From the NCBI GenBank assembly GCA_963978895.1, contig OZ022247.1, positions 9,807,456 through 9,871,455 on the forward strand: a DNA stretch of 64,000 nt. The letters are read 5' to 3'. Below are positions 10,769 to 21,917 of the stretch, in pieces. The stretch's first letter is position 1. The number at the start of each line of letters is the position of its first letter. Made by a program: the position numbers and the translations under genes. A model generated the notes under the pieces. The model made no database searches. It had not been told where the DNA came from and worked only from the letters and a program-made list of their open reading frames with translations. The DNA is from Erpobdella octoculata. Lineage: Eukaryota; Annelida; Clitellata; Hirudinida; Erpobdellidae.

Positions 10769-11015
10769 CAGTGGCGTAGCGAGGATATTTGGCGCTCCAG
10801 CCATAATCGGAGCTCGGTGAGCCCCTCCTCAAGAAAATTTTGGAAATCACTTGTGTGAAATAGTGCAAAAATACAATTTGTTAATTTTACTTGTTTTACA
10901 TGCTCAAAAATGATTAAACTTTGGTAAAATTATTGTCTTTCTTTTTGTTTTTTGACACCACAAATCCTAGCGCCCGGGGGTAAATGCTCCTCCCTGCCCC
11001 TTCGGTACGCTACTG
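10769..11015. mobile_element. 247-bp hAT MITE with perfect target duplication
   Basis: Starts CAGTGGCGTAGCGAGG and ends GGTACGCTACTG, giving short inverted termini. The flanks are AGCCAGAG at 10761-10768 and AGCCAGAG at 11016-11023, a perfect 8-bp target duplication as hAT transposases make. There is no coding capacity. Confidence 0.85.
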
Positions 11016-11253
11016 AGCCAGAGCTGTATATTTATGAAGCTATAAAAACTGAATTAGTAACAGGCTACTTGTATTGTTTGCCAACTTAATCACAAGCAGC
11101 TGATAAACAAATAGCAGGCTTAAGTAGAGTAGGAGGCACCTCACCTGAGCTAAAAAAAAAAATTCATGCTTGAAACAATACAATGCCGCAACTTAGTTTT
11201 CACAGATTTTAATTAAAATTTCAACTGTTTAACTGTTCTATATACTGTATATA

Positions 11254-11259
11254 TTTATT
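11254..11259 (-). terminator. Polyadenylation signal of the protease inhibitor gene
   Basis: TTTATT on the plus strand (AATAAA on the minus strand), 56 bp after the stop codon. Confidence 0.6.
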
Positions 11260-11314
11260 GAATAAAGTTGATGTATGTTGTTATACAAACTCAATATTAT
11301 ATATTATTTAATGG

Positions 11315-14300
11315 TCAGCCAGTTGTCGGTGATACGATAACTTTTCCACTGGCATCAACAAAGATTCTGACTCTATCGGTGCGATAGTCCATAGTACAAG
11401 GAGAATTATCTCTCATTATCTCTACCTGCATAAAAAAAAACTTTATATTAAACAAAAATGAATACATAGTTTGTAAATTGCTGACGAGTTTTAGAACTTA
11501 TTAAGCAAATCCCATGAAGACTTGAATAATTATTTTGACCTATAACGCCCGAGTGCTTAAGTCTTCTGCATAAATTACTCTTATAGTAAAAATCACTTAC
11601 AATGACAAGTGATTTTTAGAAAATATAAACAAAAATCAGTTTCAGCTACAAATGGGTTGAATAAAAATTAGTTAAAATAGACTAAAATATTGTAGACCGA
11701 AGTTTGTGAAGGATAAGAAATTTTTCTTTGAAAAACTCATACAGAGAAAACCGAAATGGAGAGAAATCTTATAAATTAAAAAAATCTTATAAATTAAAAG
11801 AAGCAAAGATGTGGTAAGATGACTGACGGCAAACCGTTTGATTTACAAAGATTCAAGAATCGTTCTCAAGGATTTCCGCAATAGCCTCATTAACGACTGT
11901 CACGTAAAGCGTTACGCCAAGACAGCGATGGCCACAGAACGCTTTGAAAATTTTAGACTCTAAATTTGTTGGTTTTGTTGGTGGCTAAAAAGAAACAAGA
12001 CCAGTGCCAGGGCTGGGGCGTCCCTCGTGGGTGCCCCCCCCCCCCCAAAAAAAACATTAGTGGGACCCTTAACATAACCAATGTTTGGCTGTTGTTCTTA
12101 CCACACTGCCACTCTACTTCACTTACTGTTTTCCGTCGTTGACTTAAAACATATCTGTTAGATCAGGTTATGTCTGAGCGCTATTGAACGCCATGTAAAT
12201 AAAATTGATTGATTTATTCATTGATTGCGTTTCTAAAAATAATCGATGACGTCGTTTGGGAAGGCAGGAGGCAGTTTCCCTTATTTTTTTATTTTATAGA
12301 AACAATTAGCTACGAAGTTTGGAAAAAAATTGATAAAGGTTTTTTTCAACTAGACCCTGGTCATCAACTACCGTATTTTCGCATATAACACACATCTATG
12401 AAAACATGGAAAAGGTTTAAAAAAAGATATGGCTGAATAAATAAACAATTTTTATTGGTAAAATGTATTTTATATATTACTAGCGGGGTTACCCGGCGTT
12501 GCCCGGGGTTTTTAGAGGTTTTTCTAATGTTTGTCTCTCTCGGTCCCGTTTCCTTCTCCACTTTCCCGTTTTCGTCGCGTTCCCGGTCGCTTTTCCGCTT
12601 TCGGTCGTTTTCCAGCTCCCGGTCGCTTTCCCGCTCAAAAGTTTTGTAATCGATTTTCTCTCTTGCTCGCGTTTCTTTCCAAGCTTCTTCGGGAGACGAT
12701 TTCAGCCGCTTTCCGCGTTCCCGGTCGCTTTCCGCGTTCCCGGTCGCTTTCCCGTTCCCGGTCACTTTCCCGTTCCCGGTCGCTCTCCCGTTCCCGGTCA
12801 TGCTTGCTCTCCCATTCCGGTCACGGTTGCTCTCCCGTTCCCGTTCCCGTTCACGCTCATTTTCTCTTTTCCATTCTTTCATAACTTCTGTTAGCCTATA
12901 CAACGTAAAATAGATTTGCTAAGACTATATATATATATATATATGAATGTTTGTGGGTTAGTTTGTCTCTTATAGAAACGGGAAAGCGACCCGGAACGGA
13001 CAGCGAGCGGGAACGGAAAAGCAAGCGTGAGCGGGAATGGGAGAGCAAACGTGAGCGGGAACGGGACAGCGACCGGGAACGGGAAAACGACCGGGAGCGG
13101 AAAGCGACCGGCAGCGGGAAAACGACCGAAAACGGGAAAGCGAACAGGAGTGGGAAAGCAGGTGGGAAAGGAAACGGGAGAGAAAGAGACAAACATTAGA
13201 AAAACCTCTAAAAAACCCGGGCAACGCCGGGTATCTCCGCTAGTACATACATAAACACACACACAGACACACATACATGCACATACACATACATACATAC
13301 ACACATACATACGCACATATATATATATAGTTCCCGCTCGCTCACCCGCTCCGCTCCGCTCATTTTGTGACGGATTTCAAAATTTTTTTTCTCTATATTT
13401 GATTCCCCTTGACTCTCGAGGTTGTGTGAAAATTTCATTACGATCGGATGAATGGTGTAGCAATGCATGAATAACATACCTATATACATACATACATACA
13501 TACATACATACATACATACATACATACATACATACATACATACATACATACATACAAACATTCATTTTTATATATATTGATTGAAAATACATTTAAAGTA
13601 TTTATATTTTCTGATTTATAGAAACACATTTGCAGACGGTTCTGAAAATATTTTAGGAAAAGTTCATACGACCAGTGTTGGAAAAAGTACTGTGTTTCAG
13701 TACTTAAGTAAAAGTACAAGTAACGCCTCAAAAAGTTACTTAAGTAAAAGTAAAAGTATTTGCTAAAAACTGTACTTAAGTAACAGCACTTTAAAGTTAC
13801 TTTTAAAGTAAAAAGTAAAAGTATTGAAGCCGCTTTTGTAATGATCATTCGTCAATCATCTAATTTTATTTTATCGTAATTCCATTGTCTTTCAAACGCT
13901 ACTGCCCTAATTAATCAACTGGATAAACATTTTCTTTAAGCTCTCATTTCCAGCAATGATGTTCATGTTATCTGATCGGTTCTGGAGATACTGCATAAGA
14001 ACTTCATTGTCAGACACAGTTGACTTTCTGCGATCGAAGAAACTGTTTTCTTCCTCACCTTCGGCTACTGAAGAATAAGATAATCCAGACTCACGTGTTT
14101 CTTCAAGTTCGACGGAGAATTGTGGAATGCTGAACACGTAGTTGGTTTAGGTCTTAGCGCCTTTAGGTTTGCACAGCAAGCATGTGAACCTGGACGTTTT
14201 AGCTTCCATCGATTCAAATCTGAACATTTTGACTAAATATGGCCATGGGTGTTCTTTATTAAGTTCATTGTTGTTCCGCCAATCTTCGCCACCACTGTCC

Positions 14301-15361
14301 ACGTTCGCTCCTTCGGAAGATTCCATAGTAATGTCGAACCAAATAGTATTGTAAACCAAAACAAGTATGACCGCGAAAATCTTAGTAATCATAGATAATT
14401 AATAATACATCGATTTAAACTTTATGTCGTTTTATTAATTTTTTACAGTACTTTGTAACGCTTTGTCCTGGAAAAGTAACGAAGTAAAAGTAAGTCCGAA
14501 AATATTACTTCGTTACAAGTAAAAGTACTGAAAATAATCTGTACTCCGTTACAGGCAAAAAGAACGTCGGATGTACTTAAGTAAAGTAACGCGTTACTTT
14601 TACTTCGTTACCGAACAACACTGCCTACGTCTACCCCCTGAGGTCATCAGGTATTTCTGGAAGAAAAATTTGTAAGATTTTGGAAAAGTACTTACGTTTA
14701 TCCTGCATCAGCTATTTTTTGAAGAAAGGTCAAAGGTTCATCATTAGAAGTATATAGATTTCTGAATCATTTTGTTTTCCTCATGCTCCAGCTAAAATGA
14801 CGCTCCTGGTCGCAGATAATTTTTAAGATTTAAAAAAAATTCTTAAAACTTTTGAACTTTTCTTTCTAAAAGCTGATCACCGGAAAAGATCGGTAACTCC
14901 ATAGAACCGTAGGAAAATTTCAAGAATTTGTCTAACTTTTCTCAAAATTTCCTACCTATTTTTCATTTTTTTTTAGAATTTCGCTCGAATTTTCAACTCG
15001 TTTTGCTCAAGTTTTGAAGCTTTCTTACCCGAATCTGGGGTCTCGTAAGTCTATGGTTTTTATTACACCTGAATTTTGGGGATCCTCAATAACCTGGGGC
15101 CCTCCCGACCGCGAGGCTCGGGGTTTGGTAACCACAGCACTGAACTAGACGTTTACTGACAGACTTAAAAACAAACCCTTGAAGCAATGAGAATAACTTA
15201 CCCGCGTCAGGTCCGGTCTTTCTCTCAAAATTAAAGCCTTCGCTTCTTCTCCTGTCTGCAAAAATGAAGACAATACCACTTGACAGTTATATGAATCCTG
15301 ATTTGTATTTATAACTGCTTACCTTTCCAACGAGTTCGGGCCACTGTTCTTTATCTGACAT
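11315..15361 (-). CDS. Potato inhibitor I (eglin/CI-2) family serine protease inhibitor, 3 exons
   Basis: Exons on the minus strand: 15361-15323, 15255-15202 and 11425-11315, joined by GT-AG introns in phase 0; 67 residues. Exon 1 reads MSDKEQWPELVGK, exon 2 TGEEAKALILRERPDLTR, and exon 3 continues VEIMRDNSPCTMDYRTDR, then VRIFVDASGKVIVSPTTG. This covers the family from the WPELVGK start to the closing glycine. The reactive loop SPCTMDYRTDRVR is close to barley CI-2 (TMEYRIDRVR); the inferred P1 residue is Met (residue 43), which suits chymotrypsin-, elastase- or subtilisin-like targets. There is no signal peptide from this Met. An in-frame ATG at 15472 would add 37 residues without a clear signal. 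The 3.8-kb second intron is packed with transposons. Polyadenylation signal on the minus strand at 11254-11259. Confidence 0.88.
12481..12915 (-). mobile_element. Helitron-like non-autonomous element, copy 2
   Basis: Inverted relative to copy 1: it opens with CTAGCGGGGTTACCCGGCG (3' end of the element, read on the other strand), followed by the CCCGG hairpin and GC-rich GTTCCCGGTCGCTTTCC units. The far end merges into a TA run at 12929. The open frames in all phases are repeat artefacts. Confidence 0.65.
12945..13246 (+). mobile_element. Helitron-like non-autonomous element, copy 3
   Basis: GAGCGGGAACGGGA units running to CCCGGGCAACGCCGGGTA, then TCTCCGCTAG with T next, the same 3' terminus as copy 1. 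It sits head to head with copy 2 across a short TA run, so the pair could form a long hairpin. Confidence 0.65.
13332..13480 (-). mobile_element. 5' part of a Helitron-like element, copy 4
   Basis: Minus-strand copy of the family's 5' region (ATTCATGCATTGCTACACCA, then CGTAATGAAATTTTCACACA), ending in the first GAGCGGAGCGGGTGAGCG units. It lacks the 3' hairpin. Confidence 0.6.
13484..13556. repeat. (CATA)n microsatellite
   Basis: About 18 CATA units, adjoining the 5' end of Helitron-like copy 4. Similar runs lie at 2700-2770 and, as TATG, at 59902-60061. Confidence 0.95.
13674..14623 (-). mobile_element. Internally deleted hAT element (CAGTGTTG...AAAGTAAC termini)
   Basis: Begins CAGTGTTGGAAAAAGTACT and ends GTTACCGAACAACACTG. 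Both ends are rich in the AAGTAAAAGTAAC motif typical of one hAT group. The flanks CATACGAC (13666-13673) and CCTACGTC (14624-14631) match at 6 of 8 positions, an aged target duplication. The minus strand carries two transposase pieces in different frames (14392-14150 and 14137-13910). The first has a BED-type finger (HPWPYLVKMF then FTCLLCKPK). The second ends VLMQYLQNRSDNMN then LKKMFIQLIN, just before where the dimerisation domain should start. The middle of the transposase is missing. Sited in intron 2 of the protease inhibitor gene. Confidence 0.75.
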
Positions 15362-15480
15362 GCTGCCGCTCAACCGAGATAGAAAACTCAACAAACGTAT
15401 CAGGTACGCTTTGCAAGCTGCTGTGTCTCCTTTTATATGAAATATTCTGCTAGTAATACGCGTGGTACACATAGTGCGCT

Positions 15481-16372
15481 ACAAGCCATAGCAGTATATT
15501 GTATATTGTGTAATAGTTCAATTTAAAAATTACATTTAAAATAATTTAAATGAACAAACATTATTGAAAACGTATCTCCCTTTTTATAGCGTTAATTTTT
15601 TCTTGTTAGGAGATTTGCATTACTTTACTAAATAACAGTTTCAAAATAATTTTTACTAGGATTTTGGTATTAACACATGAACACACCTGTATAACATATT
15701 TATGTAGATTACCTGAAAATAGCTGATCAATAAAAATAATTATTCATTTTTATTTTGATTGGTTATTTATTTTTAGTTGCATATAGTTCACGTCACATTT
15801 CAAAACATCTTCGATGAGGCTAGATAGATCTATCTAATTTCTAATTATTAGATTCTAATAATTAGTCTTAAGTTTCTTAAGTCTTTTAATCTTAATATAT
15901 AATCTTAGTTTTAGTAGGTCCAGGAGTTTCAGCATAGCTATCAATTTGTCATCATCGTTTATATTTTTTATTAGCTGAAAAAGATCATATCATTTACATT
16001 TAGCATTCAGTAAGTGAAGTGTGTAGTGTGGTAGTGTAAGTCGTAAGTCTGTGTTTAATTTACTGATTTACATTATTATTAGCCAAAGTCATCCCAAGTT
16101 TTACTAGAGCAACGTTTTTCTGCTTTCAACATTTAATTTAAGTAATAGTTATTCAGTTTACATTATTTTAACTTCTACCTGTTTAAAATTCCCATTCATT
16201 TTATTTTGTGTGTAGTTTGCTGTGCAAAGTTTTGATTTGATAGTTTCTTAGTGAAGACATAAAGATAATTACATTTTTATCTGCAAATAATTGATATTAG
16301 TTTAGTTGGTGTTAACTTCTAAAAATGGCACTGTATTAGTGTATTAGTGTATTGGCTTGTGAACTTACAGAT
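15481..16372. promoter_or_regulatory. Divergent intergenic region between the inhibitor and NUDT16 genes
   Basis: About 900 bp separate the start of the minus-strand inhibitor gene from the plus-strand NUDT16 gene, so promoters for both must lie here. A 23-bp inverted repeat built on TAATTAG (TTTCTAATTATTAG and CTAATAATTAGTC) lies near 15837-15870. I cannot name a factor. Confidence 0.4.
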
Positions 16373-17229
16373 ATGGAACTTGTTCAATTACCAAATGGAG
16401 AAGTCGTTGATCTTTGGTCATATGGAGTTCCAGATGACTGTCCCACAGATTTCCAAGAAGTCTCATTTGAAAATTCAATGAAATTGTACTCAACATACAT
16501 GCATGCAGCTCATGGATTGATATATTCTCGCAGTGATGAAGTTCTTTGGGGGAAATTTAAAAGGCATGCAATGATTTTGGTGAATGATTTTTCACATAAG
16601 CTCACATTAAGAATAAAAATTTCATTGCTACTAAAAACTCTTATTTTTATCAGATGCAGATGAGAAGTGAAGGCAACTTGGGTTTTGGTGGGGGTCTTCT
16701 CGATAAAGGTTACCATGAAGATGTAGTTGACTGCTTGAACAGAGAATATCATGAAGAGTTTAATTTGAATTTAGAAAAATGTGCTTTTACTTCAACTGAC
16801 CATATCATCTCAAATGTGAAACACAAGAAAAAGTTTGTCACTCATTTTTATGCTCATGAAGTATCTGAGGAATTGTTTTTGGAAATAGAAAAAAATGCTG
16901 TTTTTGCAAAAGATTGGGGCACTGAGGTCAGACTTTTTTTAATTGTAATTTTAATTTTTGATGACAATTTGTCATTTAATGTATTGAAAACTGTTTTGAT
17001 TTGTTTGTAGACTTTTGGCATTCTGAGGGTTCCACTTTTTGTAGTTGATTCTGACAACTTGAGGGGACTGCCTGTATTTCTTGCAAATCAATTTTCTGGT
17101 TGTGCCAAGGAGCAACTAATTGAAACCATCAAAAGAAAAAACCTGCTTCCAGAATCAGAGTTGAAATTTGCATTAGAACAACACAAGAAATACACAAAAT
17201 CACTTGCTCTTTGTAGTGACAGTAAATAA
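16373..17229 (+). CDS. NUDT16: NUDT16-like Nudix hydrolase, 3 exons
   Basis: Exons 16373-16579, 16654-16926 and 17011-17229, GT-AG introns in phase 0, 232 residues. Family members are Nudix hydrolases that act on (deoxy)inosine nucleotides and decap U8 snoRNA in the nucleus. The body follows the NUDT16 layout: AHGLIYSRSDEVLWGKF, HAMIL-MQMRSEGNLGFGGGL, then the Nudix helix LNREYHEEFN. The REx2EE catalytic core is present, but the usual Gly after it is Asn. HFYAHEVSEELFLEIE and AKDWGTE-TFGILRVPLF follow. The C-terminus FLANQFSGCAKEQLIETI matches the family's closing helix. The start is ATG 16373; an acceptor-like TTACAG ends at 16370, so a 5'-UTR intron or trans-splicing is likely. An upstream ATG at 16325 stops after four codons. 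Same strand as the acetyltransferase 1 kb downstream. Confidence 0.92.
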
Positions 17230-17531
17230 GCAAATATATTTTGTAGGATTGTATGCATATTTGCATTGATATAACTATGAAAGAAAGCTTGAAATGTTTG
17301 TAATAGGTTATGTCATGGTTATGTACTTCTTTAGTAGTATAATAATTTAAGTTTAATTGTTAGGAATTAGGATATATTGACTGTGAGTAACTGTAACAAA
17401 TTGAGAATATTTTCTCATCATGTGTAATGTTTTATTCTGTAAAATGATAAGCTTTCGAGGTTTTATATTGACAAAGGCTTGAAATATTTGTTTCAGCTCC
17501 ATTACTTAATAATCCATTAACGGTAAGAATG

Positions 17532-17537
17532 AATAAA
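17532..17537 (+). terminator. Possible polyadenylation signal of NUDT16
   Basis: AATAAA about 300 bp after the stop codon. Confidence 0.45.
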
Positions 17538-17766
17538 GCATGTCCTCTTGCAACTAAACGGCGCAGAAATTAGCAGTAGCTCTAGCAAATAAACAAAAAA
17601 CCTTTATTGGTCCATATATTGCTGGAAAGACATTTAAACTTCGAGTCCAATTATTTAATATTTATAATAAAAATTGGTTTTCTCCGTAGCAGATAATTTT
17701 TAGGATTTAAAAAAAAATTCATTTTTGTTTCTTAAAAACTCGTGAAGGGGAAAAGCAAGTTAATTG

Positions 17767-17896
<130 letters not shown>

Positions 17897-18190
17897 ATTA
17901 CGTTACCTCTAATTGTGTTTTATTTACTTTTGATTAAATTTTTTGTTTCAATGTATTGGGTAATATACTAAAGTTTAAAAAATTTTTTTGATAGATTCTC
18001 ATCGTATACTATGTGTTATTATTAGTTGTCACTTTTCATCATGTTTATAGCTGAGATTGTTTTTTCGCCGATTCTAAAAATCAGCAGCTTCCCTACTAGC
18101 TGCCCTACCTACGTCCTACTTACTTGTTGTACTAGTTACGAGAAATTATTACATACCCATAGAAGACCTGAAGGGGTTTGCATTCAAATC

Positions 18191-19769
18191 ATGAACTCTG
18201 GAAGTAAAAGCTTCGTCATGTCTACACAGTCAGGAATCATTGTAAAGATAAGGACTTCAAAAATAGAAGATTGTTCTGAAATAGCAAACATGATTAAGGT
18301 TTATTATATGTTTTTAAGTTAATAGTGGTTAGTACTCTAAGTAATGAGTAAATTTGTGCTGTTTGAATGCAAGCTAAGTCTGTGTAAGTCACTTGAAGAC
18401 TTAATTAGTTATAATGGTGGTTTAACAACTTTATCTAAGCAATTTTTAAACATTTTATCAGGAGCTTGCAGAATATGAAAATCTTGCAGATCAAGTGAAG
18501 ATTACAGCAGAACGTGTCGTTAACAGATTTTTTTTACAAAATTTCATTAATTTAATTTGTGTTTTGTTAGTTTGTTCTTACACTTTTAGGATTGGCTGAA
18601 GACGGGTTTGGTACATCACAGTTTTACAGGTGTGCAGTGGCTGAAGCCACAATAGATGGTAATATTTTATTTTCAGCTCTATAATTTGTGATGAAACTGA
18701 AACTGCTGTCAACTAATCCTGGCATGCAGACTTTATTAATTTTAATTTTCATAAAGTATTTGATGCTGTTGTTGGTATATTTCTTGGTTTTACTAATGCC
18801 TCCTTTTAACAGTTTTTGACACAGCCTTAAAACAGGAAAAATTTATTTACAAATGATATAGGAGTTTTTTCCTGTAAAACAATTTATTTGGAAATACCTT
18901 TGCGGAAGTTTTAGTTCATTTATTTTTTTGCAAGTCTTGTAACAATGCAATTCTTTGATCAACTAATAAGTTTTTTATGTTTTTTAAAATTGTTTTAAAT
19001 TTAATGCAGACAAAAAGAAATTAGTGGGTTATGCACTGTTTTTCAACACTTATTCAACTTTTGAGGGTCGTAGTTTTCACTTGGAAGACCTCTATGTTCG
19101 CCCGCAATTCAGAGGGGCTAGAATTGGGTCGATGTTGCTTTATTACGTAGCTAAAGTAAGTGAGTTTATGTTGATCTTTTTTTTAAAAAAACTACATATT
19201 GAATTCTAGAATTCAATAAGTAAGTGAGGTTATGTTGATCTTTTTTTTTAAAAAGCTACATATTGAATTCTAGAATTCAAAAGCTGTTATGTTGATCAGT
19301 ATAAAATAATAATTGATTAGTGTTTTTTTCTTCCTATATAATATTTACTTGTTATTATTTGGATATAAAATACTTATTTTTTATTTTTCTTGATGAATAA
19401 ATTTAAAATGTTTTTTTGTTACTTGTTCATTGAAGTTGAACATTTAATATCACACAAGTTCAATGCATAATTAGCAAGCTAATTTCTTATGTCATAAAGC
19501 ATCAGCACAACTATTTTATTTTATTTTATTTTATTGTAATTTTTTTTAATAAGACTGCTTTGGATGAAGGCTGTGTAAGAGTGAATTTCATGGTTTTATC
19601 CTGGAACAAGCCTTCCATTGAATTTTATGAAAAACTTGGTGCTGTCAACCTCACAAAATCAGAATGTTGGCATTCTTTTCGATTCTGCGAGCCACAGTTA
19701 GAAGCATTGGTTAACATATTTCAAAATGAAGAACATACAATTAAAGAAAAAAATAAAATCAAAGCATGA
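18191..19769 (+). CDS. SAT1: Diamine (spermidine/spermine) N-acetyltransferase-like GNAT protein, 5 exons
   Basis: Exons 18191-18298, 18462-18513, 18590-18658, 19010-19155 and 19554-19769; reading frame and splice sites agree throughout; 196 residues (187 if Met 18218 is used). Family enzymes transfer acetyl from acetyl-CoA to spermidine/spermine or to thialysine-like amines in the cytosol. Visible blocks: VKIRTSKIEDCSEIANMIK, ELAEYENLADQVKIT, LAEDGFGTSQFYRC, KKLVGYALFF, LEDLYVRPQFRGARIG (acetyl-CoA loop, RGxxIG), FMVLSWNKPSIEFYEKLGA (Tyr in the position of the catalytic Tyr of human SAT1). A Lys-rich tail (IKEKNKIKA) extends past the usual 171-residue length. The start is uncertain because the frame stays open upstream. 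I cannot separate SAT1 from SAT2-type by eye. Polyadenylation signal at 19885-19890. Confidence 0.9.
19150..19281. repeat. Tandem duplication across the exon 4 splice donor
   Basis: Two copies of a roughly 64-bp unit (AAGTAAGTGAGTTTATGTTG ... ATTGAATTCTAGAATTCAA) lie side by side at the end of exon 4 and the start of intron 4 of the acetyltransferase. The unit includes the GTAAGTGAG donor, so the second copy carries a spare donor site. Confidence 0.85.
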
Positions 19770-20206
19770 AAGTGGATGTGCGAAATTTTATTCTCTTATT
19801 TGATGGCTGTCATTTGCACTTCAAATTGTTGATTTTTGTTTAATTCTTATCAGATGATAGAATCCCTTTTTGAGTTGAACTGTAAATAAAGAAATTCAGA
19901 TTGATAATAGCAATCATTTCATTTTGTTGTTTTTTCAGAAAAACATTTACTGAAGTAAAAAAAAAAGTTTGACTTGTTCAACATGGCTCTAGTCCTTAGA
20001 CCTCTAACCACAAATCACTTAGGGACCATCATATTGATATATGTTTATCACTGATTTATTTGTTGATTACCCTCTGATCGACCTGACGAAATAAGAAAGT
20101 TATTTTAAAGTAGAAAAAAACACGTATAAAAACTTTATTTCATTATTTTTCAATAAATTACAAAACCATTCCAAAACCCCATATACGATTGGCGATATCG
20201 TAACTT

Positions 20207-21060
20207 TGGTGTCAGAAGTGGGATTTAAAGGAATGGTTTTAAAAGCATTGGATGAGCTCTTGATGTGTGAGCTGAGAGATGAACTAGAGAAACGAAATAA
20301 TAGTAATAAGTGGCAGAGCGGTAGAGCGCTCGCCTGTTGATCGTTAGGTCGGCAGTTCAAGCCTCACCTGCGTCACCAGCGTAACTCCCTTAGGCAAGGA
20401 GTTCACTCGCATTGCTTTCTCATGTCTATGAAAATAGCGTGTTCTTCGAAGTTTCCGATCCAAAGGAACCTTCGTAAGCGCCTCTGACTTATCTGGCGCT
20501 ATATAAATTCATCGTTATTTATTATTTATTTATTTAAGTAATAAATAATAGTAAAAAGTAATAAGGTTAAAAAGTACGAACTTAGGGAACGCCTCCTAGC
20601 AACGGTAGTGAATGAAGGCTATGGGCCTGAAGATGACGAGTATGAGTTTGATATTGACAAAAAAGCTCTGGAAAACCGGAGAAAGCTGAAAAGGAAGTTG
20701 TCAGAGCAAGAAGCACAACAAATGAAAGAAAACAAAGCAGCACAAAATAAGACAAGAGAAGTATTATATCTTAGTGGTCAGGTCTGTCCTAAAAACATTG
20801 TATAACAGCTATGCTGCCAGTGAACAGCAAACAAATGAATGAAATCCCGGGATCCTCTAGTAGTTAATTGTAGTCTGTGTGTTGTCTGGATGGCAAGGCT
20901 GTTGAAAGTCTGGTCACAGAGACGGCTGAGGCAGTGTTGGACACGGTTCTGGACCAGCGTGTTGCTGGTGAAGAAATTATTCTAGGTTGCGACAAAACCC
21001 AGTTTGAACCGGAGTCAACAAGCTGTGTCTCCGAACATGTAACAGATGACGGCGGATCCA
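20207..21060 (+). pseudogene. SAP-domain gag-like relic of an LTR retrotransposon, copy 1
   Basis: Begins with TGGTGTCAGAAGTGGGAT (20207-20224), which looks like a tRNA primer-binding site, then an ATG-initiated frame: MVLKALDELLMCELRDELEK, then RNNSNK before the SINE and VKKYELRERLLATVVNEGYG after it. This is a SAP-type helix-extended-helix. The next part (GYGPEDDEYEFDIDKKALEN) and a C-terminal block (LVTETAEAVLDTVLDQRVAG and STSCVSEHVTDDG) match copy 2 at 52.8-53.6 kb. The frame is broken by the SINE, stops and a shortened middle. The LTRs are not recognisable. The function is inferred from the primer-site-like sequence and the repeat status; it could be another mobile family. Confidence 0.6.
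20311..20530 (+). mobile_element. tRNA-derived SINE inserted in the gag-like relic
   Basis: Has RNA polymerase III promoter boxes: A box TGGCAGAGCGG (20311-20321) and B box GTTCAAGCC (20355-20363), 33 bp apart. The body ends GGCGCTATATAAATTCATCG with a TTATTTATT tail. A GTAATAAG-containing duplication lies on both sides (ending 20310 and about 20563), and removing the insert restores the reading frame relative to copy 2 of the host relic. Confidence 0.8.
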
Positions 21061-21915
21061 GGAATTTCTTAAGGGGGGGCCGAATTAGTTTTTAGTGTTT
21101 TTAAATTTTGGTTGTCGTAATTTAGCCCGTTTTAAGATATCTTGCATTTTTTTATTCAGTAAAATCAAACAAAAACATCTAAAATAGAACTTTTGTTTAC
21201 TTTTTTAAATGCTTTCATTTAACTTCACTTGTCTCTCTGTTTGTTTGTCTGTTTGTCTGTGGTGATCAAATCTTAGAAACAAAAATTCACCCACTTTTCG
21301 ACCACCTAGAGCTCTAAAACTTTCAGGAAAGCTTTATTCTGGATGACAATGCATGAATTTATAATGTTTCCAACATGAATTAGGCCTTAAATCAATTAAA
21401 ATTATTCAAATCAAATTAGTTCCTGCCATCTAGGGACTGTAATAAATTAATCAGGTTGTTTATGTGTAAGTCGCCAGAGGTCCAAAATAATTAAACATTA
21501 CGGATCTTTATTTATAAGTCGCCAGAGGTCCAAAATAATTAACAAGATTGAGCGTAACGCCCGGTTGTTTTAGATTCAAAAATTTTAGTTCGTTGATAAA
21601 GAGGCAAATAAAAGCATTTTTTAAAATTTATTTTTTATCTTTACTTGTTCTCACTCTTTTTCACTTTTTACAACGTTTTTATTAGGTCACTTAGTTGTTT
21701 GTTTGTTTGTTTGAGATTTTGTCTGTCCGCGAATTCCATACGATGGTATTTATTGTCACCTATCGAAAAAATTTAAACAAGTTATAAAATTTTAAATTCA
21801 ACGGGCTAAGGTTTGCATCTAGCAAAAAAAACTCAAAAAACTCAAATGCTTACAAAATTTTACCCATCAAAAACAAAAAAGTAGAAAATAATTTTTACAT
21901 AATACAAAATACATT
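21061..21915. other. Intergenic, a duplicated 'CGCCAGAGGTCCAAAATAATT' pair
   Basis: No gene is visible. The phrase AAGTCGCCAGAGGTCCAAAA occurs twice about 46 bp apart (21469 and 21516), a small tandem duplication. Confidence 0.45.
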
Positions 21916-21917
21916 TT

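Noticed and set aside
12499..13316. Arg/Ser/Pro-rich proteins on both strands
   Set aside because: Overlapping frames in all phases come from the GAGCGGGAA repeat units of Helitron-like elements.
20311..20385. A tRNA gene
   Set aside because: A and B boxes are present, but the anticodon arm does not fold as a tRNA, the sequence runs on into a SINE body and tail, and it is flanked by a target duplication.
20840..20862. CCCGGGATCCTCTAG, resembling a cloning-vector polylinker or a Helitron-like 3' end
   Set aside because: Only about 15 bp, embedded in the gag-like relic. Too short to support contamination or an element end.
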